From Paraburkholderia megapolitana (GTDB taxonomy: Bacteria; Pseudomonadota; Gammaproteobacteria; Burkholderiales; Burkholderiaceae), in the NCBI RefSeq assembly GCF_007556815.1, contig NZ_CP041745.1:62001-126000 (forward strand): a DNA stretch of 64,000 nt. The letters run 5' to 3'. Both the position numbers and the translations under genes were made by a program. The notes beneath the pieces are model-generated. The model searched no databases and was not told the DNA's origin. It saw nothing but the letters and a program-made list of their open reading frames with translations. Positions 35,250-44,483 of this stretch are shown piece after piece (within the stretch, counting starts at the first letter, position 1; every line of letters begins with the position of its first letter).

Positions 35250-37811
35250 TTATTTGCGCAGCAGCCTCAAACCGTTCGCGACGACCAGCAGGCTCGCACC
35301 TGCATCGGCGAAGACGGCCATCCACATCGTGCCGAGCCCCATCACGGTCAGCGCAAGAAACACGGCCTTCACACCGAGTGCGAGCGCGATGTTCTGCACG
35401 AGCACCGAATGCGTTGCCTTCGATAACCGGATAAACAGCGGAATCTTGCGCAGGTCGTCGTCCATCAGCGCGACATCCGCGGTTTCGATTGCGGTGCCGG
35501 TGCCCATCGCACCCATCGCGAAGCCGATGTCCGCACGCGCCAGTGCGGGCGCATCGTTGATGCCGTCGCCGACCATCCCGACCACCGAACCGTTCGCCGC
35601 AAGCCTGCCGATCGCATCGAGCTTGTCTTGCGGCAACTGGTTGCCGTGCGCTTCGTCGATACCGACCTGCTGGGCGATTGCTTCGGCGGTGTGCGGGTTG
35701 TCGCCGGTCAGCATCGCGGTCTGCACGCCGAGTTCGTGCAGCCCCATGATTGCCGCGCGGCTGCTGTCCTTCACGGTATCGGCGACGGCGAAGAGTCCGA
35801 GTACGCGTGCTTCGTCGATCAGCATCACGACGGTCTTGCCTTGTCGCTCGAGCGCATCGAGCCGCGCTTCGAGGGCCGGCGAGCAGCGTTCGAGTTCTTC
35901 GACCAGCCGGTGATTGCCGAGCGAATACACGACCCCATCGATCGTGCCGCGCACGCCGCGCCCCGGCAGTGCCGTGAAGCCGTCGACGCTCAGATGCGCG
36001 AGGCCGTCCGTGTTCGCTGCGGCGGCAACCGCCAGCGACACTGGATGATCCGAGCGCCCGGCAAGGCTCGCGGCAAGACGGCGGCAATACGCGGCGTCCA
36101 CATCGGCAAACGATTCGAAGTCGGTCTGCACCGGCTTGCCGTGCGTGATCGTGCCGGTCTTGTCGAGCGCGAGCCAGCTCAGCTTGCGGCCGAGTTCGAG
36201 ATACGCACCGCCCTTGATCAGGATGCCGCGCCGCGCCGCCGCTGCGAGACCGCTGACGATCGTCACCGGTGTCGAGATCACCAGCGCGCACGGGCACGCA
36301 ATCACCAGCATGACGAGTGCCTTGTAGACCCAGTCGTGCCACACACCGCCGAACAGCAGCGGCGGAATCACTGCGACTGCAACCGCAATCGCGAAGACGA
36401 TCGGCGTGTAGACGCGTGCGAACTGGTCGACGAAGCGCTGCGTGGGCGCCCTCGCGCCTTGCGCTTCTTCGACTGCGTGGATGATGCGTGCGAGCGTCGT
36501 GTTGTTCGCTGCGGCCGTCACGCGATAGTCGAATGAACCCGATTCGTTGACGGTGCCTGCGAACACAGGGTCGCCTTCGGCTTTATCGACGGGCAGGCTT
36601 TCGCCGGTGATCGGCGCCTGATTCACGCTGGAGCGTCCGGCGACGATCGTTCCGTCGAGCGCGATCCGCTCGCCCGGCTTCACGCGCACCACGCTGTCCG
36701 GCGTCACGCCGGCGACCGGCACCGCGAGCCAGCTGCCGTCGTTCTGCTGCACGGTGGCCTGCTCGGGCGTGAGCTGCATCAAGCCCTTGATCGCATTGCG
36801 CGCGCGGTCGAGCGACTTCGCTTCGATCAGCTCGGCGATCGTGAACAGCACCATGACCATCGCCGCTTCGGGCCACTGACCGAGGATCAGCGCGCCGGTT
36901 ACGGCGATGCTCATTAGCGCGTTGATGTTCAGATTGCCGTGGCGGATCGCGAGCCAGCCTTTCTTGTAGGTGCCGAGCCCGCAACCGACCACCGCCGCGA
37001 TAGCAAGTGCCGCGGCGAGCCACGACGGTGCGCCGAGCCAGCTGGCCGCTTCCGAGCCGATCGCTGCCGCGCCAGCCAGTGCGAGCGGCCACCACGGCTT
37101 GTGCTGCTCCGGCACTGGAGCGGCCGGCGCGCCGTTCGCATCGGGCAGTTCCGGCGAGAAATCGAGCGAGCGCAATGCGGCGACGATCGGGCCCAGCGCA
37201 TCGGCGGCGTGCTCGACGGTCAGCGTGCGTTGCATCAGGTTGAAGTCCATGCCATACACCGACGGCATGCCGCCGAGGCGTTTGCGGATCAGCGCTTCTT
37301 CGGTCGGGCAGTCCATCTGCAGGATGCGGATCGGTGTGCGTACGCGGTCGCCGATTTTTTCGGGGCGCGCGAGCGGCGCGGTAATGGCGGGTGCGGGTGT
37401 GCAGCAGGCGGTGTCGGAGCTGTGAGCATGGCTGTGCGCGTGCGGTTTCGCGCCGTTGCCGTGATCGCACGACGCGCCGTGTTCATGTTCGCTCGCGCCA
37501 TCGCGATCATGTTCGTGGATGTGGTCGTGATCACACGACGCGCCATGCTCATGTTCGCCGGCACCGCCGTGGCGATGTTCGCCGACATGTTCGTGATCAC
37601 ACGACGCGCCGTGTTCATGTTCGCCGGCGCGGTCGTGCTTATGTTCGCGCGCATGGTTGTGATCGCACGATGCACCGTGTTCGTGTGCGTCGACACGGTC
37701 GTGCCCGTGTCCGTCGACATGATCGTGATCGTGCGCATGTGGCGTGGCATGGCCAGCGCGAAGTCCCGTTTCATCGGCTTCCTGGCGGTGTACAGCGTGG
37801 GTTTGACGCAT
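35250..37811 (-). CDS. Heavy-metal P1B-type ATPase (Cd/Zn/Pb efflux) with His-rich N-terminus
   Basis: 853 residues from the ATG at 37811. Order: a His/Cys-rich repeat region (about residues 20-130), an HMA-like domain with 'LQMDCPTEEALIRKRLG' (DCPTEE replaces the CxxC loop, as in many Cd/Zn pumps), eight membrane segments with the CPC metal site in 'IACPCALVIS', the phosphorylation motif DKTGT, 'HPVSLA' and 'GDGINDAPAL'. It exports soft divalent metals using ATP. It diverges from a MerR regulator with a shared operator/promoter, and is followed by a zinc-ribbon gene. Confidence 0.93.
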   Translation of the reverse strand: MRQTHAVHRQEADETGLRAGHATPHAHDHDHVDGHGHDRVDAHEHGASCDHNHAREHKHDRAGEHEHGASCDHEHVGEHRHGGAGEHEHGASCDHDHIHEHDRDGASEHEHGASCDHGNGAKPHAHSHAHSSDTACCTPAPAITAPLARPEKIGDRVRTPIRILQMDCPTEEALIRKRLGGMPSVYGMDFNLMQRTLTVEHAADALGPIVAALRSLDFSPELPDANGAPAAPVPEQHKPWWPLALAGAAAIGSEAASWLGAPSWLAAALAIAAVVGCGLGTYKKGWLAIRHGNLNINALMSIAVTGALILGQWPEAAMVMVLFTIAELIEAKSLDRARNAIKGLMQLTPEQATVQQNDGSWLAVPVAGVTPDSVVRVKPGERIALDGTIVAGRSSVNQAPITGESLPVDKAEGDPVFAGTVNESGSFDYRVTAAANNTTLARIIHAVEEAQGARAPTQRFVDQFARVYTPIVFAIAVAVAVIPPLLFGGVWHDWVYKALVMLVIACPCALVISTPVTIVSGLAAAARRGILIKGGAYLELGRKLSWLALDKTGTITHGKPVQTDFESFADVDAAYCRRLAASLAGRSDHPVSLAVAAAANTDGLAHLSVDGFTALPGRGVRGTIDGVVYSLGNHRLVEELERCSPALEARLDALERQGKTVVMLIDEARVLGLFAVADTVKDSSRAAIMGLHELGVQTAMLTGDNPHTAEAIAQQVGIDEAHGNQLPQDKLDAIGRLAANGSVVGMVGDGINDAPALARADIGFAMGAMGTGTAIETADVALMDDDLRKIPLFIRLSKATHSVLVQNIALALGVKAVFLALTVMGLGTMWMAVFADAGASLLVVANGLRLLRK
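37458..37685 (-). repeat. 66-bp tandem repeat coding for 22-residue His/Cys units
   Basis: Three full units and a partial one encode HEHGASCDH followed by a variable 13-residue His/Asp/Glu segment (residues about 43-118 of the ATPase). The invariant HEHxxxCDH block in each copy could hold a metal ion. Unit number is likely to vary between strains because such repeats slip during replication. Confidence 0.75.
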
Positions 37812-37842
37812 GATGGTGGCTTCCGTGGAGGATTTGTGGTCT

Positions 37843-37873
37843 AGTAAACACCTTGAAGCCACTACAAGGTCAA
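37843..37873 (-). promoter_or_regulatory. MerR-type promoter and operator of the metal ATPase gene
   Basis: On the minus strand TTGACC and TTTACT are separated by 19 bp, the over-long spacer typical of MerR-controlled promoters. Between and across them lies the inverted repeat ACCTTG-N9-CAAGGT (37850-37870), whose minus-strand reading resembles CadR/PbrR operators. The neighbouring MerR protein should twist this DNA to switch the promoter on when metal is bound. Confidence 0.8.
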
Positions 37874-37905
37874 GGCTTTCATTCGCCCTGCAATCCGGAG
37901 GCCCC

Positions 37906-38337
37906 ATGAAGATCGGCGAACTCGCGAAGATTGCTCACTGCACGACGGAAACCATCCGTTTCTACGAAAAGGAAGGCTTGTTGCCCGAAGCCGACCGGAC
38001 CGAGGCGAATTACCGCAGCTACACCGCCCAGCACGTCGAGCGCCTGCGTTTCATCCGCAATTGCCGCGCGCTCGACATGACCCACGACGAGATCCGCGCG
38101 CTGCTCCAGCTCACCGATGCACCGGCCGACCAGTGCGGCGCGGTCAATTCGCTGGTCGACGAGCACATCGCGCATGTCGAAGCGCGGATCGACGAACTGA
38201 AGCAGTTGAAGGCACAACTGATCACGCTGCGCGAGCAATGCCGCGTCGAGCAGTCGGTTGAAGATTGCGGAATCGTTCAGGGGCTGACCGACATGCAGAT
38301 GACGGCGCCGCGCTCGCGGCACACGCATCTGGGCTGA
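37906..38337 (+). CDS. MerR-family Cd/Pb-responsive regulator (CadR/PbrR-like)
   Basis: 143 residues from the ATG at 37906 ('MKIGELAKIAHCTTETIRFYEKEGLLP', the MerR helix-turn-helix). The long dimerisation helix is flanked by three Cys: 'PADQCGAV', 'REQCRVE' and 'EDCGI', the set used by PbrR/CadR to bind Pb(II) or Cd(II). A His-containing tail 'RHTHLG' ends it. It diverges from the P-type ATPase, and the MerR-type promoter lies between them, so it almost certainly activates efflux. Confidence 0.92.
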   Translation: MKIGELAKIAHCTTETIRFYEKEGLLPEADRTEANYRSYTAQHVERLRFIRNCRALDMTHDEIRALLQLTDAPADQCGAVNSLVDEHIAHVEARIDELKQLKAQLITLREQCRVEQSVEDCGIVQGLTDMQMTAPRSRHTHLG

Positions 38338-38355
38338 GCGGGTCCATCGAATCAG

Positions 38356-38390
38356 CGCCTCGTACCGCGTGACACACGCAGTACGAGGCG
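38356..38390 (+). terminator. Terminator-like hairpin after the merR-type gene
   Basis: Perfect 10-bp arms CGCCTCGTAC/GTACGAGGCG, with a further 5-bp inner stem GCGTG/CACGC around ACA. It starts 18 bp after the regulator's stop. No long T-run follows, so efficiency is uncertain. Confidence 0.55.
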
Positions 38391-38423
38391 TAATCCATCA
38401 CAGCATCGAGCTGGAGAATCAAC

Positions 38424-38609
38424 GTGTTCACATGTAGAAATCAACCCTGCAGCGCATCGTGGGAGCAGTCGGAAGCCGTCATCAAGAACGAAGGCCAGGG
38501 CCTGTTGTTCCGCTGCCCGATGTGCGGCGCGCGCAATTATGTCGACCGCATCGAAGCGGAAGACGGCTCGGTCGTCTACGAGCAGCTCGACGGTCGCCCG
38601 TTCCTGTGA
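38424..38609 (+). CDS. Small zinc-ribbon protein
   Basis: 61 residues beginning 'MFTCRNQPCSASWEQSEAVIKNEGQGLLFRCPMCGARNYVDRIEAEDG'. The two Cys pairs, CRNQPC and CPMC, form a rubredoxin/zinc-ribbon-like knuckle. I recognise the type as a conserved small Burkholderiaceae protein without known function. It lies 17 bp upstream of the dbpA-like gene on the same strand and may be co-translated with it. Confidence 0.75.
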   Translation: MFTCRNQPCSASWEQSEAVIKNEGQGLLFRCPMCGARNYVDRIEAEDGSVVYEQLDGRPFL

Positions 38610-38626
38610 GCCAGCACCCCACCGCC

Positions 38627-40021
38627 ATGAACAAACCCGCCCCCGCCCCGTTCAGCCAGCTCGCGCTGCCGCCCGCCACGCTCGAGAACCTCACTCGCCT
38701 CGGTTATGTCGAGATGACACCGATCCAGGCCGCAAGCCTGCCGATCGCGCTGGCAGGTCACGACCTGATCGCCCAGGCGAAGACCGGCAGCGGCAAGACA
38801 GCCGCGTTTGCACTGGCACTGCTCGCGCGCCTCGACACGCGCAACTTCGCCGTTCAGTCGATGGTGCTGTGCCCGACCCGCGAACTGGCCGACCAGGTCA
38901 CGCAGGAAATCCGCCGTCTTGCGCGCGCCGAAGAAAACATCAAGGTGCTGACGCTATGCGGCGGCACGCCAATGCGTCCGCAAACGGCGAGCCTCGAGCA
39001 CGGTGCGCATATCGTTGTCGGTACGCCGGGCCGGATCATGGACCACCTTGAACGCGGCAGCCTCGCGTTGCCGTCGCTGAATACGCTGGTGCTCGACGAA
39101 GCGGATCGCATGCTCGACATGGGCTTCTTCGACGACATCGCGACCGTTGCGCGGCAATGCCCGAAAGAACGGCAGACGCTGCTGTTCTCCGCGACCTATC
39201 CCGACGGCATCGCGAAGCTGAGTCAGCAGTTCCTGCGCAACCCGAAGCAGGTGACACTCGAAGAGCGGCACGACAATACGAAGATCCGCCAACGGTTCTA
39301 TGAGGTGACGGAGAACGAGCGGCTGCATGCGGTCGGGCAACTGCTCGAACACTACCGGCCCGTCAGCACGCTCGCGTTCTGCAATACCAAACAGCAATGC
39401 CGCGATCTGCTCGACGTGTTGCGTGCACAGGGCTTCCATGCGCTCGCGCTGCATGGCGAACTCGATCAGCGCGAGCGCGACCAGGTGCTGATCCGTTTCG
39501 CGAATCGCAGCTGCTCGGTACTCGTTGCCACCGATGTCGCCGCGCGCGGCCTCGACATCGCGCAGCTCGAAGCCGTGATCAACGTCGACGTGACGCCGGA
39601 CCCGGAGGTGCACACGCATCGGATCGGTCGCACGGGCCGCGCGGATCAGGAAGGCTGGGCGCTCAGTCTCGCGAGCATGAACGAGATGGGACGCGTCGGT
39701 AGCCTTGAGCAGGCGCAGGGGCGCGAAGTGGAATGGCATCCGCTCGCCGAGCTGAAAGCGACGAGCCGCGAGCCGCTGCTGCCGCCGATGGAAACGCTGC
39801 AGATTCTCGGTGGTCGCAAGGAAAAGATCCGTCCCGGCGACGTGCTCGGCGCGCTGACTGGCGATCTGGGTTTCAGCGGTACGCAGGTCGGCAAGATCAA
39901 CGTGACCGAGTTTTCGACCTACGTGGCCGTCGAACGCAGCATCGTTCAGGACGCATTGCGCAAGCTCAATGCGGGCAAGGTGAAGGGCAAGAAGGTCAAG
40001 GTCCGGTTAATGGACGAATAA
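38627..40021 (+). CDS. dbpA: DEAD-box RNA helicase DbpA
   Basis: 464 residues from the ATG at 38627 ('FSQLALPPATLENLTRLGYVEMTPIQAASLP', Q motif). Helicase motifs are complete: AKTGSGKT, PTRELADQ, GTPGR, DEAD, SAT, 'VLVATDVAARGLD' and 'HRIGRTGR'. The C-terminal about 75 residues 'KIRPGDVLGALTGDLGFSGTQVGKINVTEFSTYVAVE' form the DbpA RNA-binding domain that recognises hairpin 92 of 23S rRNA. It assists late 50S ribosome assembly. Confidence 0.93.
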   Translation: MNKPAPAPFSQLALPPATLENLTRLGYVEMTPIQAASLPIALAGHDLIAQAKTGSGKTAAFALALLARLDTRNFAVQSMVLCPTRELADQVTQEIRRLARAEENIKVLTLCGGTPMRPQTASLEHGAHIVVGTPGRIMDHLERGSLALPSLNTLVLDEADRMLDMGFFDDIATVARQCPKERQTLLFSATYPDGIAKLSQQFLRNPKQVTLEERHDNTKIRQRFYEVTENERLHAVGQLLEHYRPVSTLAFCNTKQQCRDLLDVLRAQGFHALALHGELDQRERDQVLIRFANRSCSVLVATDVAARGLDIAQLEAVINVDVTPDPEVHTHRIGRTGRADQEGWALSLASMNEMGRVGSLEQAQGREVEWHPLAELKATSREPLLPPMETLQILGGRKEKIRPGDVLGALTGDLGFSGTQVGKINVTEFSTYVAVERSIVQDALRKLNAGKVKGKKVKVRLMDE

Positions 40022-40203
40022 GCGACGAGTAGGGTGTTTGGTGCGGGTGCGCGCCGCTACCACCGCAGCCGCATGACATAAACGCATGCCGCGCATGACA
40101 AACTTTCGATTGTGAGCGCCCGCCGGTTGATGCCTAATCGCCAGACCGGACGGGACCGCCATGCACACGGCGGCCCGCAGACCCGCCAGTTGGAGGACTA
40201 CTC

Positions 40204-41358
40204 ATGCAGAGCGCGTTGCAGGCCCGCTCGAAATTGCCCGACGTCGGCACGACGATCTTCACCGTAATCGGCCAGCTCGCGGCTGAACACGATGCACTAA
40301 ATCTCTCCCAGGGCGCGCCGAATTTTGCGCCGGACCCGAAGCTTATCGACGGTGTGGCGCGCGCGATGCGCGACGGACACAACCAGTACGCGCCGATGGC
40401 CGGCATCGATACGTTGCGCGAAGCGCTCGCACAGAAGATGGAGACGCTGTACGGCACGCGCTACGACCCCGCCGACGAAGTCACGGTGATCGCGAGCGCG
40501 AGCGAAGGACTCTATTCGACGATCAGCGCGCTCGTGCATCCCGGCGACGAAGTGATCTACTTCGAACCTTCGTTCGACAGCTATGCGCCGATCGTGCGAT
40601 TGCAGGGCGCAACGCCGGTGGCGATCAAACTGTCGCTGGATGATTTCCGGGTGGACTGGGACGAAGTCGCCGCGAAGATCACGCCGAAAACGCGGATGAT
40701 CATCATCAACACGCCGCACAACCCGACAGCGACCGTGTTCGATGCGGCGGACGTCGAGCGCCTGAAAGCGCTGACGCGCAACACCGATATCGTGATCCTC
40801 GCCGACGAGGTCTACGAGCACGTTGTATTCGACGGCGCGCAACATCAAAGCATGGCGCGCTATCGCGAGCTGGCGGAGCGCAGCGTGATCGTGTCGTCGT
40901 TCGGCAAGTCGTATCACGTGACGGGTTGGCGTATCGGCTATTGCCTGGCACCCGCCGCGTTGATGAACGAGATTCGCAAGGTGCACCAGTTCATGGTGTT
41001 CTCCGCCGATACGCCGATGCAGTACGCGTTCGTCGAAGCGCTCGCGCAACCGGAAAGCTATCTCGGCCTCGCGGCGTTCTATCAGAAGAAGCGCGACCTG
41101 CTCGCCCATGCGCTGCGCGAATCGCGCTTCGAACTGTTGCCGAGTGAAGGCAGCTTCTTCATGCTCGCGCGTTTTCGCGGTTTCTCCGACGAACGCGACA
41201 GCGACTTCGTGTTGCGCCTGATTCGCGATGCGCAGGTTGCGACGATCCCTCTTTCCGCGTTCTATGCGGACGGCACCGATTCGGGGCTGATACGGCTGAG
41301 TTTTTCGAAGGACGATGCGACGCTGATCGAAGGCGCGCGTCGTCTGTGTTCGATCTGA
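40204..41358 (+). CDS. PLP-dependent aminotransferase, methionine aminotransferase (YbdL) type
   Basis: 384 residues, fold type I. Signatures: 'NLSQGAPNFAPDPKLIDGVARAMRDGHNQYAPMAGIDTLREAL', 'ASEGLYSTISALVHPGDEVIYFEPSFDSY', 'INTPHNPTA', 'LADEVYEHVVFDG' and the PLP-binding Lys in 'SSFGKSYHVTGWRIGY'. The closest named relatives are YbdL and kynurenine/glutamine transaminase-like enzymes that act on methionine and aromatic amino acids; the exact substrate is inferred. The next gene encodes an amino-acid binding protein, consistent with amino-acid metabolism. Confidence 0.88.
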   Translation: MQSALQARSKLPDVGTTIFTVIGQLAAEHDALNLSQGAPNFAPDPKLIDGVARAMRDGHNQYAPMAGIDTLREALAQKMETLYGTRYDPADEVTVIASASEGLYSTISALVHPGDEVIYFEPSFDSYAPIVRLQGATPVAIKLSLDDFRVDWDEVAAKITPKTRMIIINTPHNPTATVFDAADVERLKALTRNTDIVILADEVYEHVVFDGAQHQSMARYRELAERSVIVSSFGKSYHVTGWRIGYCLAPAALMNEIRKVHQFMVFSADTPMQYAFVEALAQPESYLGLAAFYQKKRDLLAHALRESRFELLPSEGSFFMLARFRGFSDERDSDFVLRLIRDAQVATIPLSAFYADGTDSGLIRLSFSKDDATLIEGARRLCSI

Positions 41359-41414
41359 GGGATACGAAGCCGACGGCTTCGATGAGTTCAAATCAAAGGG
41401 TAAGGGGATCGGTC

Positions 41415-42212
41415 ATGAAGATAGTCAGAAGCTTGCTGGTGGCGGCGTGTGGGTTCGCGGCAGTATCCGCAGCGACGATGTCCGCGTTTGCGGCCGATGT
41501 ATCGACGCTGCGCTTTGGCCTCGAAGCGCAGTACCCGCCGTTCGAATCGAAAGCCGCCAATGGTGACCTGCAGGGCTTCGATATCGACATCGGCAACGCG
41601 GTCTGCGCAAGCGCACATCTCACGTGCAAGTGGGTCGAGACGTCGTTCGATGGACTGATTCCCGCGCTGCAGGGCCGCAAGTTCGACGCGATCAATTCGG
41701 CGATGAATGCGACCGAACAACGTCGTCAGGCGATCGACTTCACGAACATCATCTACCGTGTACCGACCCAGTTGATCGCGCGCAGCGGCAGTGGTTTGCT
41801 GCCGACGCCCGAGTCGTTAAAGGGCAAACGTGTAGGCGTGCTGCAGGCGTCGATTCAGGAAACGTTCGCGAAAGCGCATTGGGAGAACGCCGGCGTGAAC
41901 ATCGTCGCGTATCAGGATCAGAACCAGGTCTATACGGACCTCGTGGCGGGCCGCCTCGATGCGACGCTCGTGCTGGCGCCGGCCGGACAGACGGGGTTTC
42001 TGTCGCGACCGGATGGCAAGGATTATGGGTTCGTTGGCCAGCCGGTGCGCGATGACCGGATTCTGGGTGGCGGTGTGGCGTTCGGCATCCGCAAGGGCGA
42101 CAGCGCGCTGCGTGATCGATTGAACGCGGCGATCGTGAAGATCCAGAGTGACGGCACCGTGAAGACGCTTGGACAGAAGTACTTCGGCAGCATCGACGTG
42201 TCGCCGAAGTAA
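41415..42212 (+). CDS. Periplasmic amino-acid-binding protein of an ABC transporter
   Basis: 265 residues from the ATG at 41415, giving a Sec signal peptide 'MKIVRSLLVAACGFAAVSAA' with cleavage near AFA-ADVS. The mature protein matches the family-3 solute-binding fold: 'LRFGLEAQYPPFESKAANGDLQGFDIDIGNAVCA', 'KWVETSFDGLIPALQGRKFDAINSAMN' and 'GVAFGIRKGDSALRDRLNAAI'. These bind Lys/Arg/His/ornithine-like ligands. No permease or ATPase gene is adjacent, so it is an orphan receptor using another transporter or sensing only. Confidence 0.87.
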   Translation: MKIVRSLLVAACGFAAVSAATMSAFAADVSTLRFGLEAQYPPFESKAANGDLQGFDIDIGNAVCASAHLTCKWVETSFDGLIPALQGRKFDAINSAMNATEQRRQAIDFTNIIYRVPTQLIARSGSGLLPTPESLKGKRVGVLQASIQETFAKAHWENAGVNIVAYQDQNQVYTDLVAGRLDATLVLAPAGQTGFLSRPDGKDYGFVGQPVRDDRILGGGVAFGIRKGDSALRDRLNAAIVKIQSDGTVKTLGQKYFGSIDVSPK

Positions 42213-42226
42213 GCCGCGCGCTTCGG

Positions 42227-43588
42227 CTACTGCGTCTGCGCGGTGCGGTCGCTACTGCCGTCGCTGCCGCGAAACTGGTTTTCCGCGTCGATCATCCGGC
42301 GCTTCAGCAGCGGGACGTTATTCACCACGCGCAAGCCCGTGCGCATCGCACCCAACGCGATGCGCCCGACCACCGGCCGATGAATCGGATCGTGCTCGTC
42401 GAACCGCTTGCGCGATGCCGCGACCGCATCGAAGCCGTAGCGAAGCATCTGCGCCTCGTAGCCCGCCACGGCATCGCGACCGGACATCGCACCGCGATGG
42501 GCATCGGCGAGTCGTGCGGTGAGCAGGGCTGCATCGCGCAGTGCGGTGTTCGCGCCGACACCCCTGCCCGGCGTCATCAGATGGATTGCATCGCCAAGCA
42601 CCGTGACGTTGGTGGTCGGCCATGCGTCGACTGGCACGGAGGTGCGGACGTCGACGGCGAACGCAGTGGACGGGTCCGATGCGCGGATCAGCGCGCGCAG
42701 GTTCGGATGCCAGCCGTCGGTGATCTGCGTGGCGAGCGCGAGCAGTGCGGGCTGGCCGAGTGTCATCGGATTGGCCGGTACATTGCGCAGCGCACCCCAC
42801 ACGGCCCAGATCAGATGGTCGCTGCTGTTGTCGAAGAGCAGACCCGGCCAGCGCGCGAGCAGTTCCGCATCGCTGCTGCCGATACCTTCCTTAAGCCCAT
42901 CGTCGCGCCACGGAAACTCCATCACATGGATGATCGCGCCGAGGCCCTTCGGCGCGTTGATGAGCGTGATGCCGTCGAGCACCCTCGGCGACAGCAACGC
43001 ACGCGCAGCCTCGGTCATCGGCACCTTCGCGGCGATGCTGACGATGCCGGTGTTCTCCAGCTTCGCATCGGGCAGCAACTGACGTCGCACCTTCGAGCGC
43101 GCCCCGTCCGCACCGACCAGCAGATCCGCAGTGGCGTGCGCGCCGTCGGCGAAATGCGCGGTCACGCTGCCGTCCGCGTTCTGCTCGTAAGCGGTGAACG
43201 TCTTGTCGAAATGCACGCAGTCTTCGAGCCCGCTCAACAGCACCTGTCGCAACGTCATGCGGCTGACCGACTTGCCGCCGCTCATCGATTCGTCGGCGAG
43301 CGTGACGGACAGCAACTCGGTCATGTGCTCCGTGAGAATGTTGAAATGACCCGGGGTGCGTGCACAGGTAGCGATGAACGTCGCGAAGAGATCGGGCGGT
43401 AGACACGCCTTCAACGACGCGATGCCATGCGCGTCGATGCCGACCCGATAGCCCTGCAGACCGTCGCTGCGCGTGCGGTCGCGTTCGTACACAGCAACAT
43501 CGATGCCGGCCTGCCGCAAGCCGTGCGCGAGACACAGACCACCGGTACCGGCGCCGATGATGATGACGCTCAACGGATTGCTGTTCAT
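42227..43588 (-). CDS. FAD-dependent monooxygenase (PHBH-fold)
   Basis: 453 residues from the ATG at 43588 with an AGGAAG site. The N-terminal 'VIIIGAGTGGLCLAHGLRQAGIDVAVYERD' is the FAD Rossmann fold; 'LLVGADGARSKVRRQLLP' is the conserved DG motif; and 'VTVLGDAIHLMTPGRGVGANTALRDAALL' is the GD motif of class A flavin monooxygenases. Such enzymes hydroxylate aromatic or polyketide compounds using NADPH. The start overlaps the padR stop (ATGA), so the regulator precedes it in one operon. Confidence 0.87.
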   Translation of the reverse strand: MNSNPLSVIIIGAGTGGLCLAHGLRQAGIDVAVYERDRTRSDGLQGYRVGIDAHGIASLKACLPPDLFATFIATCARTPGHFNILTEHMTELLSVTLADESMSGGKSVSRMTLRQVLLSGLEDCVHFDKTFTAYEQNADGSVTAHFADGAHATADLLVGADGARSKVRRQLLPDAKLENTGIVSIAAKVPMTEAARALLSPRVLDGITLINAPKGLGAIIHVMEFPWRDDGLKEGIGSSDAELLARWPGLLFDNSSDHLIWAVWGALRNVPANPMTLGQPALLALATQITDGWHPNLRALIRASDPSTAFAVDVRTSVPVDAWPTTNVTVLGDAIHLMTPGRGVGANTALRDAALLTARLADAHRGAMSGRDAVAGYEAQMLRYGFDAVAASRKRFDEHDPIHRPVVGRIALGAMRTGLRVVNNVPLLKRRMIDAENQFRGSDGSSDRTAQTQ

Positions 43589-44262
43589 TTCCTGCTTCCT
43601 TTTTTTGCCGCGGGTTTCGTGGATTTCGCGGGTTTGTTCGGCTGATACGTCGTGGAGTCGGCGGCGAGCGTGAAGCGCTGCGCTATTTCTTCGAGCCACG
43701 CGGCGCTCCACGTGATCACACCGCTTTGCAGGTCCGCGACGACACCGCGCACCCAGTCGAGTTCGGCGACGAGTTGCGCACGAATCAGCTCGCTTTCGAG
43801 CAGGAAGAGACGCGGGACATCGATGGCTTGCGCCTCTGCAGTCCCAGCATCGAGACGCTCCAGTTCACGCTCGAGCGCGCCGACGCGGATCGCGAGTTGC
43901 CGGCATACGTCGTCGGGTGCCAGCAGCGGCAAGAACGACAATGCGGCAGGAAACGCCGGGAATTCACGCGCTGGTTGAGCGAGTTGCTCGCGCAGCCAGA
44001 GCCGTCCCGTATCGCGGCCGGCGTCGGTGATTGCGTAGACGGTGCGCTCGGGAAACGCGCCATCGCGCTCGATTTCGTACACCGCGATCAGATCGTTGCG
44101 CAGCATGCGATCGATGGTCTGGTACAGGCTGTTGCGCTGACCGACGTTGATGACCTCGTCCTTGCCGCGCGCCTTGATCAACTGCTGCATCCGGTACGGG
44201 TGCATGGGGGATTCGGTGAGCATCGCCAGGACGGCGAGGGCCAGCGGGGAATGACGGACCAT
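43585..44262 (-). CDS. PadR-family regulator of the monooxygenase operon
   Basis: 225 residues. N-terminal winged helix 'LAVLAMLTESPMHPYRMQQLIKARGKDEVINVGQRNSLYQTIDRMLRNDLIAVYEIERDGAFPERTVYAITDAGRDTGRLW' is typical of PadR; a long helical C-terminus ends in a Lys/Pro-rich tail. It is the first gene of a two-gene operon with the FAD monooxygenase (four-base overlap). Three CTAGT elements with 15-bp spacing lie directly upstream of the gene and probably bind it, giving negative feedback relieved by the enzyme's substrate. Confidence 0.87.
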   Translation of the reverse strand: MVRHSPLALAVLAMLTESPMHPYRMQQLIKARGKDEVINVGQRNSLYQTIDRMLRNDLIAVYEIERDGAFPERTVYAITDAGRDTGRLWLREQLAQPAREFPAFPAALSFLPLLAPDDVCRQLAIRVGALERELERLDAGTAEAQAIDVPRLFLLESELIRAQLVAELDWVRGVVADLQSGVITWSAAWLEEIAQRFTLAADSTTYQPNKPAKSTKPAAKKGSRK

Positions 44263-44270
44263 AAAAATGC

Positions 44271-44305
44271 CTAGTCGATTAATATCTAGTTATTTTATGA
44301 CTAGT
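44271..44305 (-). promoter_or_regulatory. Three CTAGT elements at 15-bp spacing
   Basis: CTAGT begins at 44271, 44286 and 44301. The inner part is very A/T-rich and the last two boxes also read as an inverted repeat (CTAGT...ACTAG). They lie 9-43 bp upstream of the padR ATG, where its promoter must be, so they are candidate operators. Confidence 0.45.
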
Positions 44306-44483
44306 GAGATGGGATTTGCAAGGGGAGACGTACAGTGCGGTGCGGCTGGGCCTGGAATGCAGGCACGCGGATCGGCATCGTGAGATCCGCTAGCCGGTGG
44401 TTCCGCCGACACCGCGTCGCTACCTGGCTAACCTGTTTGAACTGCGCGGCCGTGCTGGAAAGTGAGGTTGTTCAAGACGATTC

